From contig JHYJ01000015.1 in NCBI GenBank assembly GCA_000621425.1, forward strand, positions 1-64,000: a stretch of 64,000 bases of DNA, in the 5' to 3' direction. Origin of the DNA: Lachnospiraceae bacterium AB2028 (GTDB taxonomy: Bacteria > Bacillota > Clostridia > Lachnospirales > Lachnospiraceae). Numbering within the stretch: position 1 is the stretch's first letter; each line of letters starts with the position of its first letter. Made by a program: the position numbers and the translations under genes. Below are positions 34,897 to 44,119 of the stretch, piece after piece. The notes below the pieces were generated by a model, which did no database searches, was not told where the DNA came from, and saw only the letters and a list, made by a program, of their open reading frames with translations.

Positions 34897-35778
34897 ATGG
34901 CAAACAAAACCATAAAACTTGGAACTCATATAGTAAGCGAAAGCAGCACTCCGTATATGATCGCTGAAATAGGCATCAATCATAACGGTGATATTCAGGT
35001 TGCCAAAAGGCTTATGGATGCAGCTTTTGCCTGTGAATGGGACTGCGTGAAGTATCAGAAACGCACTCCTGACATCGCTGTGCCTGAAGCACAGAAACAG
35101 GTACCGAGGGATACCCCCTGGGGAACAATGGCTTACATTGATTACAAGAAACACATCGAATTTGAAAAGGCAGAATATGATGTGATAGACGGGTACTGCA
35201 AGGCAAAGCCCCTTGACTGGACTGCAAGTCCCTGGGATATGCCAAGCCTTGAATTCCTTCTTGAATATGAGGTGCCTTTTATAAAGATTCCTTCAGCACT
35301 CAACACTAATAAGGAGATAATCAAAAGGGCATGTGAATCCGGCAAGCCGGTTGTATTATCGGAAGGTATGTCAGAGCTGAACGAAATGGATACCACCATT
35401 GGATGGCTTGAGGATTTTTCAAACGGAGACTATATCATATGCCATACAAACAGCAGTTATCCCAGTCCAAACAATGAACTGAATTTAAGGCTTATCAATA
35501 CTATGCGTGAGAGGTATGACTGTTTAGTGGGATACAGCGGACATGAGGCAAACCTTGAGCCTTCGGTAATAGCTGCAGTGCTTGGCGCCTGCCTTATCGA
35601 GAGGCATGTTACTCTTTCCCATGATATGTGGGGATCGGATCAGAAAGCGTCTCTTGAGGTGCAGGCAATGGCGCTTCTGAAGAAGCGTATCACATCTGCC
35701 CTGGAGACACTGGGGGATGGTGAGAAACGCCTGTATGATACAGAATTAAAGAAGAGAAGAGAACTGAGAGGAAACTAA
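34897..35778 (+). CDS. NeuB-family nonulosonic acid synthase lacking the SAF domain
   Basis: A 293-residue NeuB-type TIM-barrel enzyme: AEIGINHNGD, DCVKYQKR, FIKIPSALNTNKEIIK, VVLSEGMS and GYSGHE are the conserved phosphoenolpyruvate and substrate motifs. The family condenses PEP with an N-acetyl hexosamine to make sialic, legionaminic or pseudaminic acid. The usual C-terminal antifreeze-like (SAF) domain of about 60 residues is absent; the protein ends right after the barrel. The SAF lid normally helps form the active site of the dimer partner, so mechanism or substrate may differ. The stop overlaps the next start by one base. Confidence 0.85.
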   Translation: MANKTIKLGTHIVSESSTPYMIAEIGINHNGDIQVAKRLMDAAFACEWDCVKYQKRTPDIAVPEAQKQVPRDTPWGTMAYIDYKKHIEFEKAEYDVIDGYCKAKPLDWTASPWDMPSLEFLLEYEVPFIKIPSALNTNKEIIKRACESGKPVVLSEGMSELNEMDTTIGWLEDFSNGDYIICHTNSSYPSPNNELNLRLINTMRERYDCLVGYSGHEANLEPSVIAAVLGACLIERHVTLSHDMWGSDQKASLEVQAMALLKKRITSALETLGDGEKRLYDTELKKRRELRGN

Positions 35779-36812
35779 TGAATTATCTGTTTACGGGACT
35801 TGGTTCCATAGGTCAGAGACATTTAAGGAATCTGTATGCGTTGAAGGGACCGGATGATCACATATACGCATACAGGGTTCTCAGAAATAACAGGGTCCTG
35901 GACAATAAGCTTAATGTCATAGGCGACGATCTGGAAGAACGTTATGGCATTGAGTATGTGCCCACACTTGATGCAGCATGGGATAAGAATATCGATGCTG
36001 TTTTTATTTGCAATCCTTCCGCATGCCATTTCGAAGTGATGAAGGCCGCGGCTGACCATAATGTGAATATCTTCTGTGAAAAGCCTGTTTCTTCTTCAAT
36101 GGAAGGAATGGATGAGCTTCTTGATGAGATAGAGAAAAAAGGCCTGGTCAACTTTGCAGGCTACCAGCAGAGATTCCATCCCTGCGTAGCGGCTGCAAGG
36201 GAACTGCTTGAAAGCCATGCCATAGGAAGAGTCACTTCTGTATTTGCAGAACTGGGTGAGGATGTTTCCGGTATGCATAAATACGAGGACTACCGTACTT
36301 CCTATACGGCAAAGAAGAGCTTGGGCGGTGGTGTGGTAATGACCCAGATCCATGAGCTGGATTATCTATATTCATTTTTCGGAATGCCGGAGAGCGTGTA
36401 CGCTGTGGGCGGAAACCTTGCCGATTTCGAGATAGATGTTGAAGATACTGCAGATATATTAATGAAAGTAGAGCATGAGGGTTATAAGATACCAATTCAT
36501 GTGCACGAAGATTTCGTTCAGCGTCCTGCTACAAGACACTGTAAGATAGTGGGTACTGACGGAATGATCCTTTTCGACCTGCTTCAAAACAGGATATCTG
36601 TTTATAACAGAGCAGGAGAACTTACCCGCGGTGAAGTATTTGACTTTGACCGCAACAACATGTTCTATGATGAGATGAAAGCATTCCTTGATTCTCTCCG
36701 CGAAAAGAAAGCTACCACCATTCCTGTCAGGGAAGGTGTTGCCAGCTTAAAGATTGCTCTGGCAGTAAAGGACTCCATGGAGACGGGAGAAATAGTGAAG
36801 CTGCAGGGTTGA
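35778..36812 (+). CDS. Gfo/Idh/MocA-family oxidoreductase
   Basis: A 344-residue protein. GLGSIGQRHLRNL at the N-terminus is the NAD(P)-binding loop and CEKPVSSSMEGMDEL is the family EKP motif. The C-terminal domain has YQQRFHP and GGGVVMTQIHELDYL, which suit a sugar substrate. It likely oxidises or reduces the nonulosonic-acid sugar or a precursor, given its overlap with the NeuB-type gene and the cytidylyltransferase that follows. Enzymes of this family occur in flagellin-glycan clusters such as ptm of Campylobacter. Confidence 0.87.
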   Translation: MNYLFTGLGSIGQRHLRNLYALKGPDDHIYAYRVLRNNRVLDNKLNVIGDDLEERYGIEYVPTLDAAWDKNIDAVFICNPSACHFEVMKAAADHNVNIFCEKPVSSSMEGMDELLDEIEKKGLVNFAGYQQRFHPCVAAARELLESHAIGRVTSVFAELGEDVSGMHKYEDYRTSYTAKKSLGGGVVMTQIHELDYLYSFFGMPESVYAVGGNLADFEIDVEDTADILMKVEHEGYKIPIHVHEDFVQRPATRHCKIVGTDGMILFDLLQNRISVYNRAGELTRGEVFDFDRNNMFYDEMKAFLDSLREKKATTIPVREGVASLKIALAVKDSMETGEIVKLQG

Positions 36813-36879
36813 AGACCATAGCTGAACTAACCTGATATTGGGATTCAGCATGTGAATATTATTTTAGAAGGTGAAACAT

Positions 36880-37677
36880 ATGAAAAAAGAGTACAATGAC
36901 CTTATTAAGAAGGACAGCGTGTATGCCATAATACCGGCCAGATCCGGCAGCAAGGGCGTTAAGAATAAGAATATAAGATGCCTTAAGGGCTATCCGCTTA
37001 TTGCTTTTACCGCTGCAGCCACAAATATGTGCGGTGAGGCTTCAAGAGTGTTCATATCTACTGACTCTGAGTATTATGCAGAGATTGGAAAGTATTACGG
37101 TGCGGAGGCTCCTTTCCTTCGCCCTGCGGAAATATCCGGTGATAATTCAACCGATATAGAGTTTATGGAACATGCCATTACCTGGCTTGCGGAAAATGAA
37201 GGAGTTCTGCCGGAATTCTTTATGCATATGAGGCCTACATATCCTTTAAGAAAGCCGGAGGTAGTAAGCGAAGCAGTAAAGAGGATGAAAGCTGATCCGT
37301 CAGCTACCAGCCTGCGTTCAGCCCATCTGGCACCTAACACTCCCTATAAGTGGTTCAATCTTAGGGAAGACGGATATTACAAGAGCGTTAAGCCCGGATT
37401 GACTCTAGATGAGGCAAACAATCCCAGACAGGCTTTTCCGGATGTTTATATTCCTGACAGTTATGTGGATGTGCTTAGGACAGAGTTTATTATAAACAAT
37501 GACCTTATGCACGGTGATAGGATGATAGGCTATGTTGTGGAGGGCGGCATTGATGTGGATGCCAAGGAGGATATGGATTTCCTTGAATATTATGTAAGTG
37601 ACCACAGCAATCCGGTGCTGGAGTACCTGCAATCAAACTATAAGACTCTTGAAGAGGCACCTATACAGAAAGGATGA
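36880..37677 (+). CDS. acylneuraminate (nonulosonate) cytidylyltransferase-like protein
   Basis: I place the start at the ATG at 36880, after AGAAGGTG, for 265 residues (a GTG at 36871 lies within the ribosome site). The nucleotide-binding motif AIIPARSGSKGVKNKNI is diagnostic of CMP-sialate synthetases, followed by STDSEYYAEIGKYYGA and FMHMRPTYPLRKPE. It activates the sugar acid with CTP to the CMP form for transfer to a surface glycan or flagellin. It sits between the oxidoreductase and the dehydrogenase genes of the cassette. Confidence 0.86.
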   Translation: MKKEYNDLIKKDSVYAIIPARSGSKGVKNKNIRCLKGYPLIAFTAAATNMCGEASRVFISTDSEYYAEIGKYYGAEAPFLRPAEISGDNSTDIEFMEHAITWLAENEGVLPEFFMHMRPTYPLRKPEVVSEAVKRMKADPSATSLRSAHLAPNTPYKWFNLREDGYYKSVKPGLTLDEANNPRQAFPDVYIPDSYVDVLRTEFIINNDLMHGDRMIGYVVEGGIDVDAKEDMDFLEYYVSDHSNPVLEYLQSNYKTLEEAPIQKG

Positions 37678-37725
37678 CCGGGTTATATTCACAAAAGTCA
37701 ATTACACAGAATGGGAGATATTGCA

Positions 37726-38568
37726 ATGAAGACTAAGTACTTAAAGCGTATGGAGATCACCGACCGTATCTGCATCATCACCGGTGGCGGCGGACTGATA
37801 GGTCTCAAGCATGCAGAGGCTGTAGTTGAAGGTGGCGGCATCCCTGTGCTGCTCGACATAGTCGGCGGCGGCATGGAAAGAAATGTTGGCGTATTAAAAG
37901 ATGAATATGGTGATGATATAAAATACGAGTGCATAATCACTGACATTACTTCCCGTGAAAAGCTCTGTGAAGTAAGGGATATGCTCATGGATAAGTATGG
38001 GCATATTGATGTGCTTATAAATAATGCTGCAAATAACCCTAAAGTTGAAGGCGGTTCCAAGAATCTCGGTGCTATGCGTTTTACCAATTTCCCTGTGGAT
38101 ATCTGGAATCAGGATATTGCAGTAGGCCTTACCGGGGCAATGCTCTGTGCCCAGGTTTTCGGCGAAGTTATGGAAAAGCAGAAAAAGGGTGTGGTGCTCA
38201 ACATCTCATCTGACTACGGCATCATAGCGCCTGACCAGAGGATATACAGAAAAGAGGGCCTTCCGGAAGAGGAACAGACAGTTAAGCCGGTGTCCTATTC
38301 TGTAGTAAAGCACGGCATCATAGGCCTTACGAAATATCTTGCAATCTACTGGGCCGATAAGGGAATCCGTGTGAATACACTCTGTCCTGCCAGCCTTTCC
38401 AACGGCCAGGATGATGAATTTGTTGCAAAGATAAGTAACCTGATCCCTATGGGTCGTATGAGTGATCCTGACGAGTATGTCTGTACCATACTGTATATGA
38501 TATCGGATGCAGCTACATATATGACTGGATCCACCGTTATATGTGACGGCGGAAGAACAAGCTGGTAG
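37726..38568 (+). CDS. short-chain dehydrogenase/reductase of the nonulosonate cassette
   Basis: From the ATG at 37726 (GGGAG eight bases before), 280 residues; an upstream in-frame ATG at 37711 lacks a ribosome site. The cofactor motif is TGGGGLIGLKHAEAV, followed by NNAANNP and the catalytic set S, Y-x-x-x-K in SYSVVKHGIIGL. It resembles PtmA-type dehydrogenases found with NeuB and cytidylyltransferase genes. Its step is probably to set the oxidation state of the sugar precursor. It is last in the cassette, followed by a strong terminator. Confidence 0.86.
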   Translation: MKTKYLKRMEITDRICIITGGGGLIGLKHAEAVVEGGGIPVLLDIVGGGMERNVGVLKDEYGDDIKYECIITDITSREKLCEVRDMLMDKYGHIDVLINNAANNPKVEGGSKNLGAMRFTNFPVDIWNQDIAVGLTGAMLCAQVFGEVMEKQKKGVVLNISSDYGIIAPDQRIYRKEGLPEEEQTVKPVSYSVVKHGIIGLTKYLAIYWADKGIRVNTLCPASLSNGQDDEFVAKISNLIPMGRMSDPDEYVCTILYMISDAATYMTGSTVICDGGRTSW

Positions 38569-38582
38569 ACATGCTAATAACT

Positions 38583-38619
38583 AAAAACCACCTTCAGCAT
38601 GGCTGATGGTGGTTTTTTT
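38583..38619 (+). terminator. rho-independent terminator of the sugar cassette
   Basis: AAAACCACC-T-TCAGC pairs with GCTGA-T-GGTGGTTTT around ATG, followed by T residues to 38619. It ends the cassette 15 bp after its last stop codon and lies before a convergent gene. Confidence 0.9.
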
Positions 38620-38648
38620 ATGAGAATTTAATTGTTCCGTAACCGGGT

Positions 38649-40580
38649 TTAGTTCTTGCTTCCGGGCGCTCCATCTCTTGCACTGTATTTCTGATTTTTA
38701 ATCTTGTACATTTCTTCATCAGCAGCCTTCAATACCGTATTAAAATCAAAATCATCATTGAGCACGGAGGTCAGGTAACCGCTGCTGGTAGCAACAGTGT
38801 AGGGCTTTTGAACTTTTTTATTGTATTCCTCAAGGTATTTATCTATGTTCCTGATGATCTCATCAGGATCACATTCACCGATAATTACGGAAAAGACTTC
38901 GTCACCGCCGAAACGGGTTGAAAGGCTGTTTTCCGGAGTAGCATTGAAAAGTGCTTTTGCTACAGCAGCGATGGAGCTGTCACCGTCGGCATGGCCGAAA
39001 TTATCATTGATATATTTCAGACCGTCCAGGTCGGACATAAGCACGGTTATAGGTTTGTTTTTGTTCTCAGGTTTCTTTCTCAGGACATTAAAGATGTTCA
39101 TAAAACCTATACGGTTATACAGTCCGGTCAAAGGATCATGACGGTACATCTCGTCCATCTTTTCAAGGAGCATGCTCTGATACTGTATATTGATATATCC
39201 GCCGATACCGATGCTAATGGCATTGGTAACTCCCATAGCATTGGAGTAGTTTGAAATCAGATAGTCCCTGAAATAGTAGCATACGAAACCGAAGGGACGG
39301 TTCATGTAGTCCAGTGCGTTGAAAATAAGGGGATACCCGCTTTCGGTAAGCTCAAGCATCCTGTCATGTATGGCAGGCTCAAGGATATCCTCGGCAATTT
39401 CTTCAGAGAGGCCTTCATAAGTGATATTCTCCGGAACATTCTGCGGATTCTCTGAATCGTAAAGCAGTATGAATTCCTTTTTGGTATTTTCTACTTGCTC
39501 GGTGAAATAATTTATATCATTGTCAAAGCATCTCTTATCCACCACACAAAGAAGTGAATCGGTCTTATATGATCTGAGGTTAGCAGAGAGCTCAGAGAGG
39601 TCCTTGCTTGTCTGCATTGCAGATGTCATCATGTGAAGGACACGGTTGTCATCATTGTGTCTTGCAAAGCTTTCCTTGAACCAGTTGCGAAGAATAATGG
39701 GATGCTCGGTATGCTCGGGACAGCCGCAGGATTCGTTGGCCATGAAGACCGGCATGATCTTTCTGTCATGGCAGACATCTTTCTGCTTAACTGTTTCAAG
39801 GATCTGCTCAGCTGTTGCATCCGCAAGCTGCAGGGTGTTGCAGGCAGCTGTAGTTATTTTGGGCGAAGTGAAATATATGCCGTCATAACCGTCAAAGCCT
39901 GTAACAATGACATCATCAGGAACTTTGTATCCCGCATCTAAAAGCATTTCCGAAACGGTTATTGCCATAACATCATTTGCACAGATGATGGCATCGGGAA
40001 GGACGTCCCTTTCAAGCAGTGCATTGGTTGCGACCCTGCAGGGATCTGCCCAGAAATCGCCATGGCTTACCATGGTATCGTCAAAGGGAATGCCGTTTTC
40101 TTCAAGTACCTTCTTGAAAACATCGATACGCCTGTCAGAGAATTCGTTATTCTTGTGTCCGGCCATCATATGGGGACGTTTTACCTTGTGGTGCTCTATT
40201 ACATGGCGGACCACAAGCTCAAATCCCTTTTCATAATCATAATTTATGCAGGTAGTTCCTTCATAGCGGCCGTCCGCAACGATGACAGGGACATTATGCT
40301 TTTTTGAAGTGCTGATGATCTTGTTGGCGATCTTGTGGCTCTTGATACGCTCGTCCATGATAACGACGGCTTCGACAGAGTCATATGGAATCAGGTCAAA
40401 GACGTACTTTTCTGTAGCAGGTCTGTCCTCTTCCCAATAGATATCGGAATTAATGGCAAAAACAAGTAAAGAGTAGCCGTTATCCTTGAGCTTCTCATTT
40501 ACTTTGACTATAAATCCGTGTATCTGTGGGTCATAGACCCTTGATGTACAAAGGGCAATAAGTTTTTTGCCGCCAGCCAT
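38649..40580 (-). CDS. LacI-type ligand-binding domain fused to GGDEF diguanylate cyclase
   Basis: A 643-residue soluble protein. Residues about 5-290 are a periplasmic-binding/LacI-type ligand domain (DAIICANDVMAI and VTGFDGYD) without the helix-turn-helix, then a linker of about 170 residues. The C-terminal GGDEF domain has DPLTGLYNRIGF, FGHADGDSSI and RFGGDEV. The active-site loop is GGDEV instead of GGDEF, and the product-inhibition RxxD site is absent. It has no membrane segment and so would sense a cytoplasmic sugar or similar ligand and adjust c-di-GMP. It is monocistronic, with a hairpin in its upstream region. Confidence 0.9.
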   Translation of the reverse strand: MAGGKKLIALCTSRVYDPQIHGFIVKVNEKLKDNGYSLLVFAINSDIYWEEDRPATEKYVFDLIPYDSVEAVVIMDERIKSHKIANKIISTSKKHNVPVIVADGRYEGTTCINYDYEKGFELVVRHVIEHHKVKRPHMMAGHKNNEFSDRRIDVFKKVLEENGIPFDDTMVSHGDFWADPCRVATNALLERDVLPDAIICANDVMAITVSEMLLDAGYKVPDDVIVTGFDGYDGIYFTSPKITTAACNTLQLADATAEQILETVKQKDVCHDRKIMPVFMANESCGCPEHTEHPIILRNWFKESFARHNDDNRVLHMMTSAMQTSKDLSELSANLRSYKTDSLLCVVDKRCFDNDINYFTEQVENTKKEFILLYDSENPQNVPENITYEGLSEEIAEDILEPAIHDRMLELTESGYPLIFNALDYMNRPFGFVCYYFRDYLISNYSNAMGVTNAISIGIGGYINIQYQSMLLEKMDEMYRHDPLTGLYNRIGFMNIFNVLRKKPENKNKPITVLMSDLDGLKYINDNFGHADGDSSIAAVAKALFNATPENSLSTRFGGDEVFSVIIGECDPDEIIRNIDKYLEEYNKKVQKPYTVATSSGYLTSVLNDDFDFNTVLKAADEEMYKIKNQKYSARDGAPGSKN

Positions 40581-40630
40581 ACTGAATTCCCCCGAGCAAC
40601 GATGAATTTAGCAATTTAATATGGTTAGAG

Positions 40631-40670
40631 ACTGTTACCTATAACTAACAGTGCGTTAGTAAAAATTATA
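40631..40670 (-). promoter_or_regulatory. -10 box with downstream inverted repeat for the GGDEF gene
   Basis: On the minus strand TATAAT (40670-40665) precedes an inverted repeat ACTGTTA/TAACAGT (40631-40637 with 40646-40652). The repeat lies just after the likely transcription start, 50-70 bp before the ATG at 40580, and could be an operator or leader hairpin. No convincing -35 was found. Confidence 0.4.
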
Positions 40671-40805
40671 CACGATAATTCCGGAAAATATTATGTATTT
40701 TATGAAAAAAAAGTGAAATATTCGTAAAGAAGGCTTATAAATTACTGAAAAAGTAGTATTATCTTATTTCGGGGATATAAATAGTTGATCGTGGGAGGCA
40801 TAACA

Positions 40806-41873
40806 GTGGTTAAAGTTACAAATCTGGCAAAAAACTACGGTGATGTGGTGGCTATAAAAGGCCTGTCTTTCGAACTTGAAAAGGGAAAGATATACGGTTT
40901 CCTGGGACCTAACGGCGCAGGAAAATCCACCACTATGAACATAATGACCGGATATATTGCTCCGTCCGCAGGTACGGTGGTGATAAACGGCCATGATATA
41001 AGGAAGGAACCGGAAAAAGCAAAGCAGAATATCGGCTATCTTCCGGAACTCCCGCCTCTTTATACTGATATGAGGGTGGGTGAATACATCACTTTTGCAC
41101 AGGAGCTTAAAAAAGTGCCACGTGACAGCAGGCCGGAGGAGTTAAAAAAGATCCTGGGCCTTACGGGCCTTGAGGAATACGAGTACCGTATGATACGAAA
41201 TCTTTCCAAGGGATATAAGCAGCGTGTGGGACTTGCCCAGGCATTGGTGGGTGATCCCGAGGTGATCATTCTGGATGAGCCTACGGTTGGTCTCGATCCT
41301 CAGCAGATTATAGAAATGCGAAATCTGATGCGCTCCTTAAGGGAAGATCATATAGTGATACTCAGTACCCATATCCTGACTGAAGTTACGGAAGTCTGCG
41401 ACGAAGTACTTATAATAAGCAACGGTGAACTGGCAGCCAGGGGTACGCCTGATGAGCTGGAAAACAAGCTGGAGAAAAAGACAAGGATCGACATAGAGGT
41501 ATTGGGAGATGCAGACAAGGTTCGCACCGCATTAAAGCGTGTGGAATCCATCGACAGTATACTTGAAGGTGATAAATCAGACAGCGGTGACAGTGTAAAG
41601 ATAACTGTTGAGACTTCGTCTGAAGAGGATATCCGCGCGGAAGTGGCTAAGGCCCTTGCGGCAGCTGCACTGCCGGTACTGTCAATGAATGTGGAAAGCA
41701 GTTCCATGGAAGATGTATTCCTTTCTGTTACCCAGCAGACAAAGGGCAGGATAGAGAATAATGATGCGGCATCTGAAACTGGGGATGAAGCCGAAACGGA
41801 TGAAAGTGGAGTGAATGACGATGATAATTCGGATGAGGAAGAGTCCGATGAAAAGAAGGGAGATGAAGAATAA
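40806..41873 (+). CDS. ABC transporter ATP-binding protein (GldA-like) with acidic tail
   Basis: From a GTG at 40806, seven bases after GGGAGG, 355 residues. Walker A GPNGAGKSTT, signature LSKGYKQRVGLAQAL and Walker B VIILDEPTVGLDP are complete. A C-terminal domain of about 80 residues (SVEEVFL-like MEDVFLSVTQQ) follows, as in GldA/ABC-2 exporters. The last 40 residues are almost all Asp, Glu, Ser and Asn, an unusual disordered tail. The stop overlaps the start of the permease gene by one base (TAATG), so they form one exporter. Confidence 0.9.
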   Translation: MVKVTNLAKNYGDVVAIKGLSFELEKGKIYGFLGPNGAGKSTTMNIMTGYIAPSAGTVVINGHDIRKEPEKAKQNIGYLPELPPLYTDMRVGEYITFAQELKKVPRDSRPEELKKILGLTGLEEYEYRMIRNLSKGYKQRVGLAQALVGDPEVIILDEPTVGLDPQQIIEMRNLMRSLREDHIVILSTHILTEVTEVCDEVLIISNGELAARGTPDELENKLEKKTRIDIEVLGDADKVRTALKRVESIDSILEGDKSDSGDSVKITVETSSEEDIRAEVAKALAAAALPVLSMNVESSSMEDVFLSVTQQTKGRIENNDAASETGDEAETDESGVNDDDNSDEEESDEKKGDEE

Positions 41874-44044
41874 TGCTTGCGATATTTAAGAGAGATTTCA
41901 GATCCTATCTTCACAGCTTTATAGGACCGCTTGCCGTTACCGTGATTCTTATTTTCATGATGATATTTTTTGCGGTTAACAATATGATATACGGATACTC
42001 CGTGATAAATGGTGCCCTTTACGGCGCGTGCCTGTATGGTATTACATTTTCGATGCCGATCCTCTGCATGAGGACCTTTGCTGAAGAAAGACGCAGCAAG
42101 ACTGACCAGATGATACTTACTGCACCTGTGTCCATCGCCGGCATAGTAATAGGTAAATTTCTGGCACTTGTAGCCGTATTGGCTGTACCTGCCGCTCTGG
42201 CTTGCTTTCTTCCACTTGTGCTTGGCAAATACGGTGATGTTCCCTATAAATGGTCATACACCTGCGTATTGGCCTTTATTCTCTACGGCATGATGATAAT
42301 TTCGCTGTGCATGTTCATGTCATCGTTAGTGGAAAACCCGATAATCGCCGCAGTTTTTTCATTGATCGTAAGTTTTTTGGGAATCCTGTTGCCCGGGGCA
42401 TATACCCACATTCCTGTTGAATGGCTGAGAAACTTCCTTGATTCTACCTACAACTTTACGGACAGGCTGGCGGATCTTATGATGGGAACCCTTGACTGGA
42501 CGGCTGTGATATATTTTGTTTCACTTACACTTCTCTTCTTGTTCTTATGTACTCAGGTGATCGAGAAAAGAAGATATAGCCTGAAAAAAGGAATGTACAG
42601 TGCAGGTATATATTCGGGAAGCCTTATCATCATTTGTGTTGCGGCTGTTATTGCTATAAATGTTTCATCTGTTGAGTTTCCGGAGACAGTGAAAAACATC
42701 GATGTCAGCGGAACCGGAATGTACTCTCTTTCAAAGGACAGTAAGGACATACTGAACAACATGACTGATGATGTGGCAATCTATTTTCTTGCAAAGGAAA
42801 ATGATACCGCGGGAGAAAAAGATGTTGATGTGGAGCGGATGCTCAAGCTCTATGACGGAACCGGCAAACATGTGAGTTTCAGCTATGTTGATCCGACTAT
42901 AAATCCTGACTTTGCAAAACAATATACGGATAACGACCTGTCATACAATAGCGTAATCGTTGTGGATAAGGCAAACGGCAGGAGCAGGACTGTTGATTAT
43001 TATGATATGGCAATAATGGGATATGACTCGAACTACCAGCCTTATATTTCAGGCTATGACGTAGAGGGCCAGGTGACTGGAGCTATTCAGTACGTAATGC
43101 TTTCGTCGGATCAGATGTTCAATGCATACTGTGTCATAGGACATGATGAATTAGGATTTGATTCAAGCTACGACAGGGTATTTGCAAATCATAGTTTGAA
43201 TCTGCACGACATAGACCTTAAGACTGTTTCAGAGATTCCCGGAGACTGCGACCTGCTGATAATAAATACCCCTGAGTCAGACTATATGTCAGAGGAGGTT
43301 GATCTGATAAAGGATTATCTGGATAGGGGAGGCGACATAGTGATCATGACATTATATGCGGCACCGAACATGAATAATTTCAATGAGTTGCTTTCATACT
43401 ACGGTGTGGAGAAGAAACCGGGACTTGTTGTAGAGGCAGACGAGTCCATGTATTTTTATCAGTTTCAGGTACCGGTTTACCTTTATCCGGAACTTTGTAA
43501 TGATGGTATAACAGAAAATGTTGCAGACGGTGCCGGTGAACACGTTATGTCACCTTTCTCTCAGGCTCTTGTTTACCCGGAAATACCTGACGGTAATATT
43601 TCCTATTCGCCTCTGCTCCGTACTTCTGAATCTGCCTACATAAAGACAGATTATCAGACTGCAGAGAGTCTTGATAAGGCGGCAGGAGATGAGGAAGGAC
43701 AGTTTGTGATAGCACTTCGTGCGGAGAAGTTCTTTGAAGATGGAAGTGTTTCAAAGGCGGCAATATATACTGGCGTATTTATGGATCCTTACGGAATATA
43801 CGGAATGTTCTCGGAGGCTACAGATTATTACACCGGCGGAATGAACCAGAAACTGTTCGGAAATACGTTGGGACAGATTGCTGAGCTTGAAAATGACATT
43901 GTGACTATTCCGCCCCATGACTCTGTATCAATGATATATCTTACACCTGAACAGGCGCGGAACATACTGCTTACGCAGGTAATCGTGATCGCTGTGATAT
44001 TCTTCGGTGGATTGGGTATCTGGATATATAGAAGAAGAGGCTGA
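41873..44044 (+). CDS. ABC-2 permease fused to GldG-like extracytoplasmic domain
   Basis: A 723-residue protein. Residues about 1-230 are a six-helix ABC-2 permease (GVTFSMPILCMRTFAEERRSKT-like region conserved in GldF). A further helix near 240 leads into an extracellular GldG/DUF4350-type domain (about 265-690; ITSL-like DLLIINTPESDYMSEE and DRGGDIVIM), and there is a last helix at the C-terminus. GldF-GldG fusions like this form an exporter with the GldA-like ATPase. The transported substance in non-gliding Firmicutes is unknown. Confidence 0.85.
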   Translation: MLAIFKRDFRSYLHSFIGPLAVTVILIFMMIFFAVNNMIYGYSVINGALYGACLYGITFSMPILCMRTFAEERRSKTDQMILTAPVSIAGIVIGKFLALVAVLAVPAALACFLPLVLGKYGDVPYKWSYTCVLAFILYGMMIISLCMFMSSLVENPIIAAVFSLIVSFLGILLPGAYTHIPVEWLRNFLDSTYNFTDRLADLMMGTLDWTAVIYFVSLTLLFLFLCTQVIEKRRYSLKKGMYSAGIYSGSLIIICVAAVIAINVSSVEFPETVKNIDVSGTGMYSLSKDSKDILNNMTDDVAIYFLAKENDTAGEKDVDVERMLKLYDGTGKHVSFSYVDPTINPDFAKQYTDNDLSYNSVIVVDKANGRSRTVDYYDMAIMGYDSNYQPYISGYDVEGQVTGAIQYVMLSSDQMFNAYCVIGHDELGFDSSYDRVFANHSLNLHDIDLKTVSEIPGDCDLLIINTPESDYMSEEVDLIKDYLDRGGDIVIMTLYAAPNMNNFNELLSYYGVEKKPGLVVEADESMYFYQFQVPVYLYPELCNDGITENVADGAGEHVMSPFSQALVYPEIPDGNISYSPLLRTSESAYIKTDYQTAESLDKAAGDEEGQFVIALRAEKFFEDGSVSKAAIYTGVFMDPYGIYGMFSEATDYYTGGMNQKLFGNTLGQIAELENDIVTIPPHDSVSMIYLTPEQARNILLTQVIVIAVIFFGGLGIWIYRRRG

Positions 44045-44119
44045 AGCATTCGCCTTGTTCAAACAATCCAAATGATGGATAATTGAGATTGTCAATAATT
44101 ATGCTAAGGAGCTAAATAC

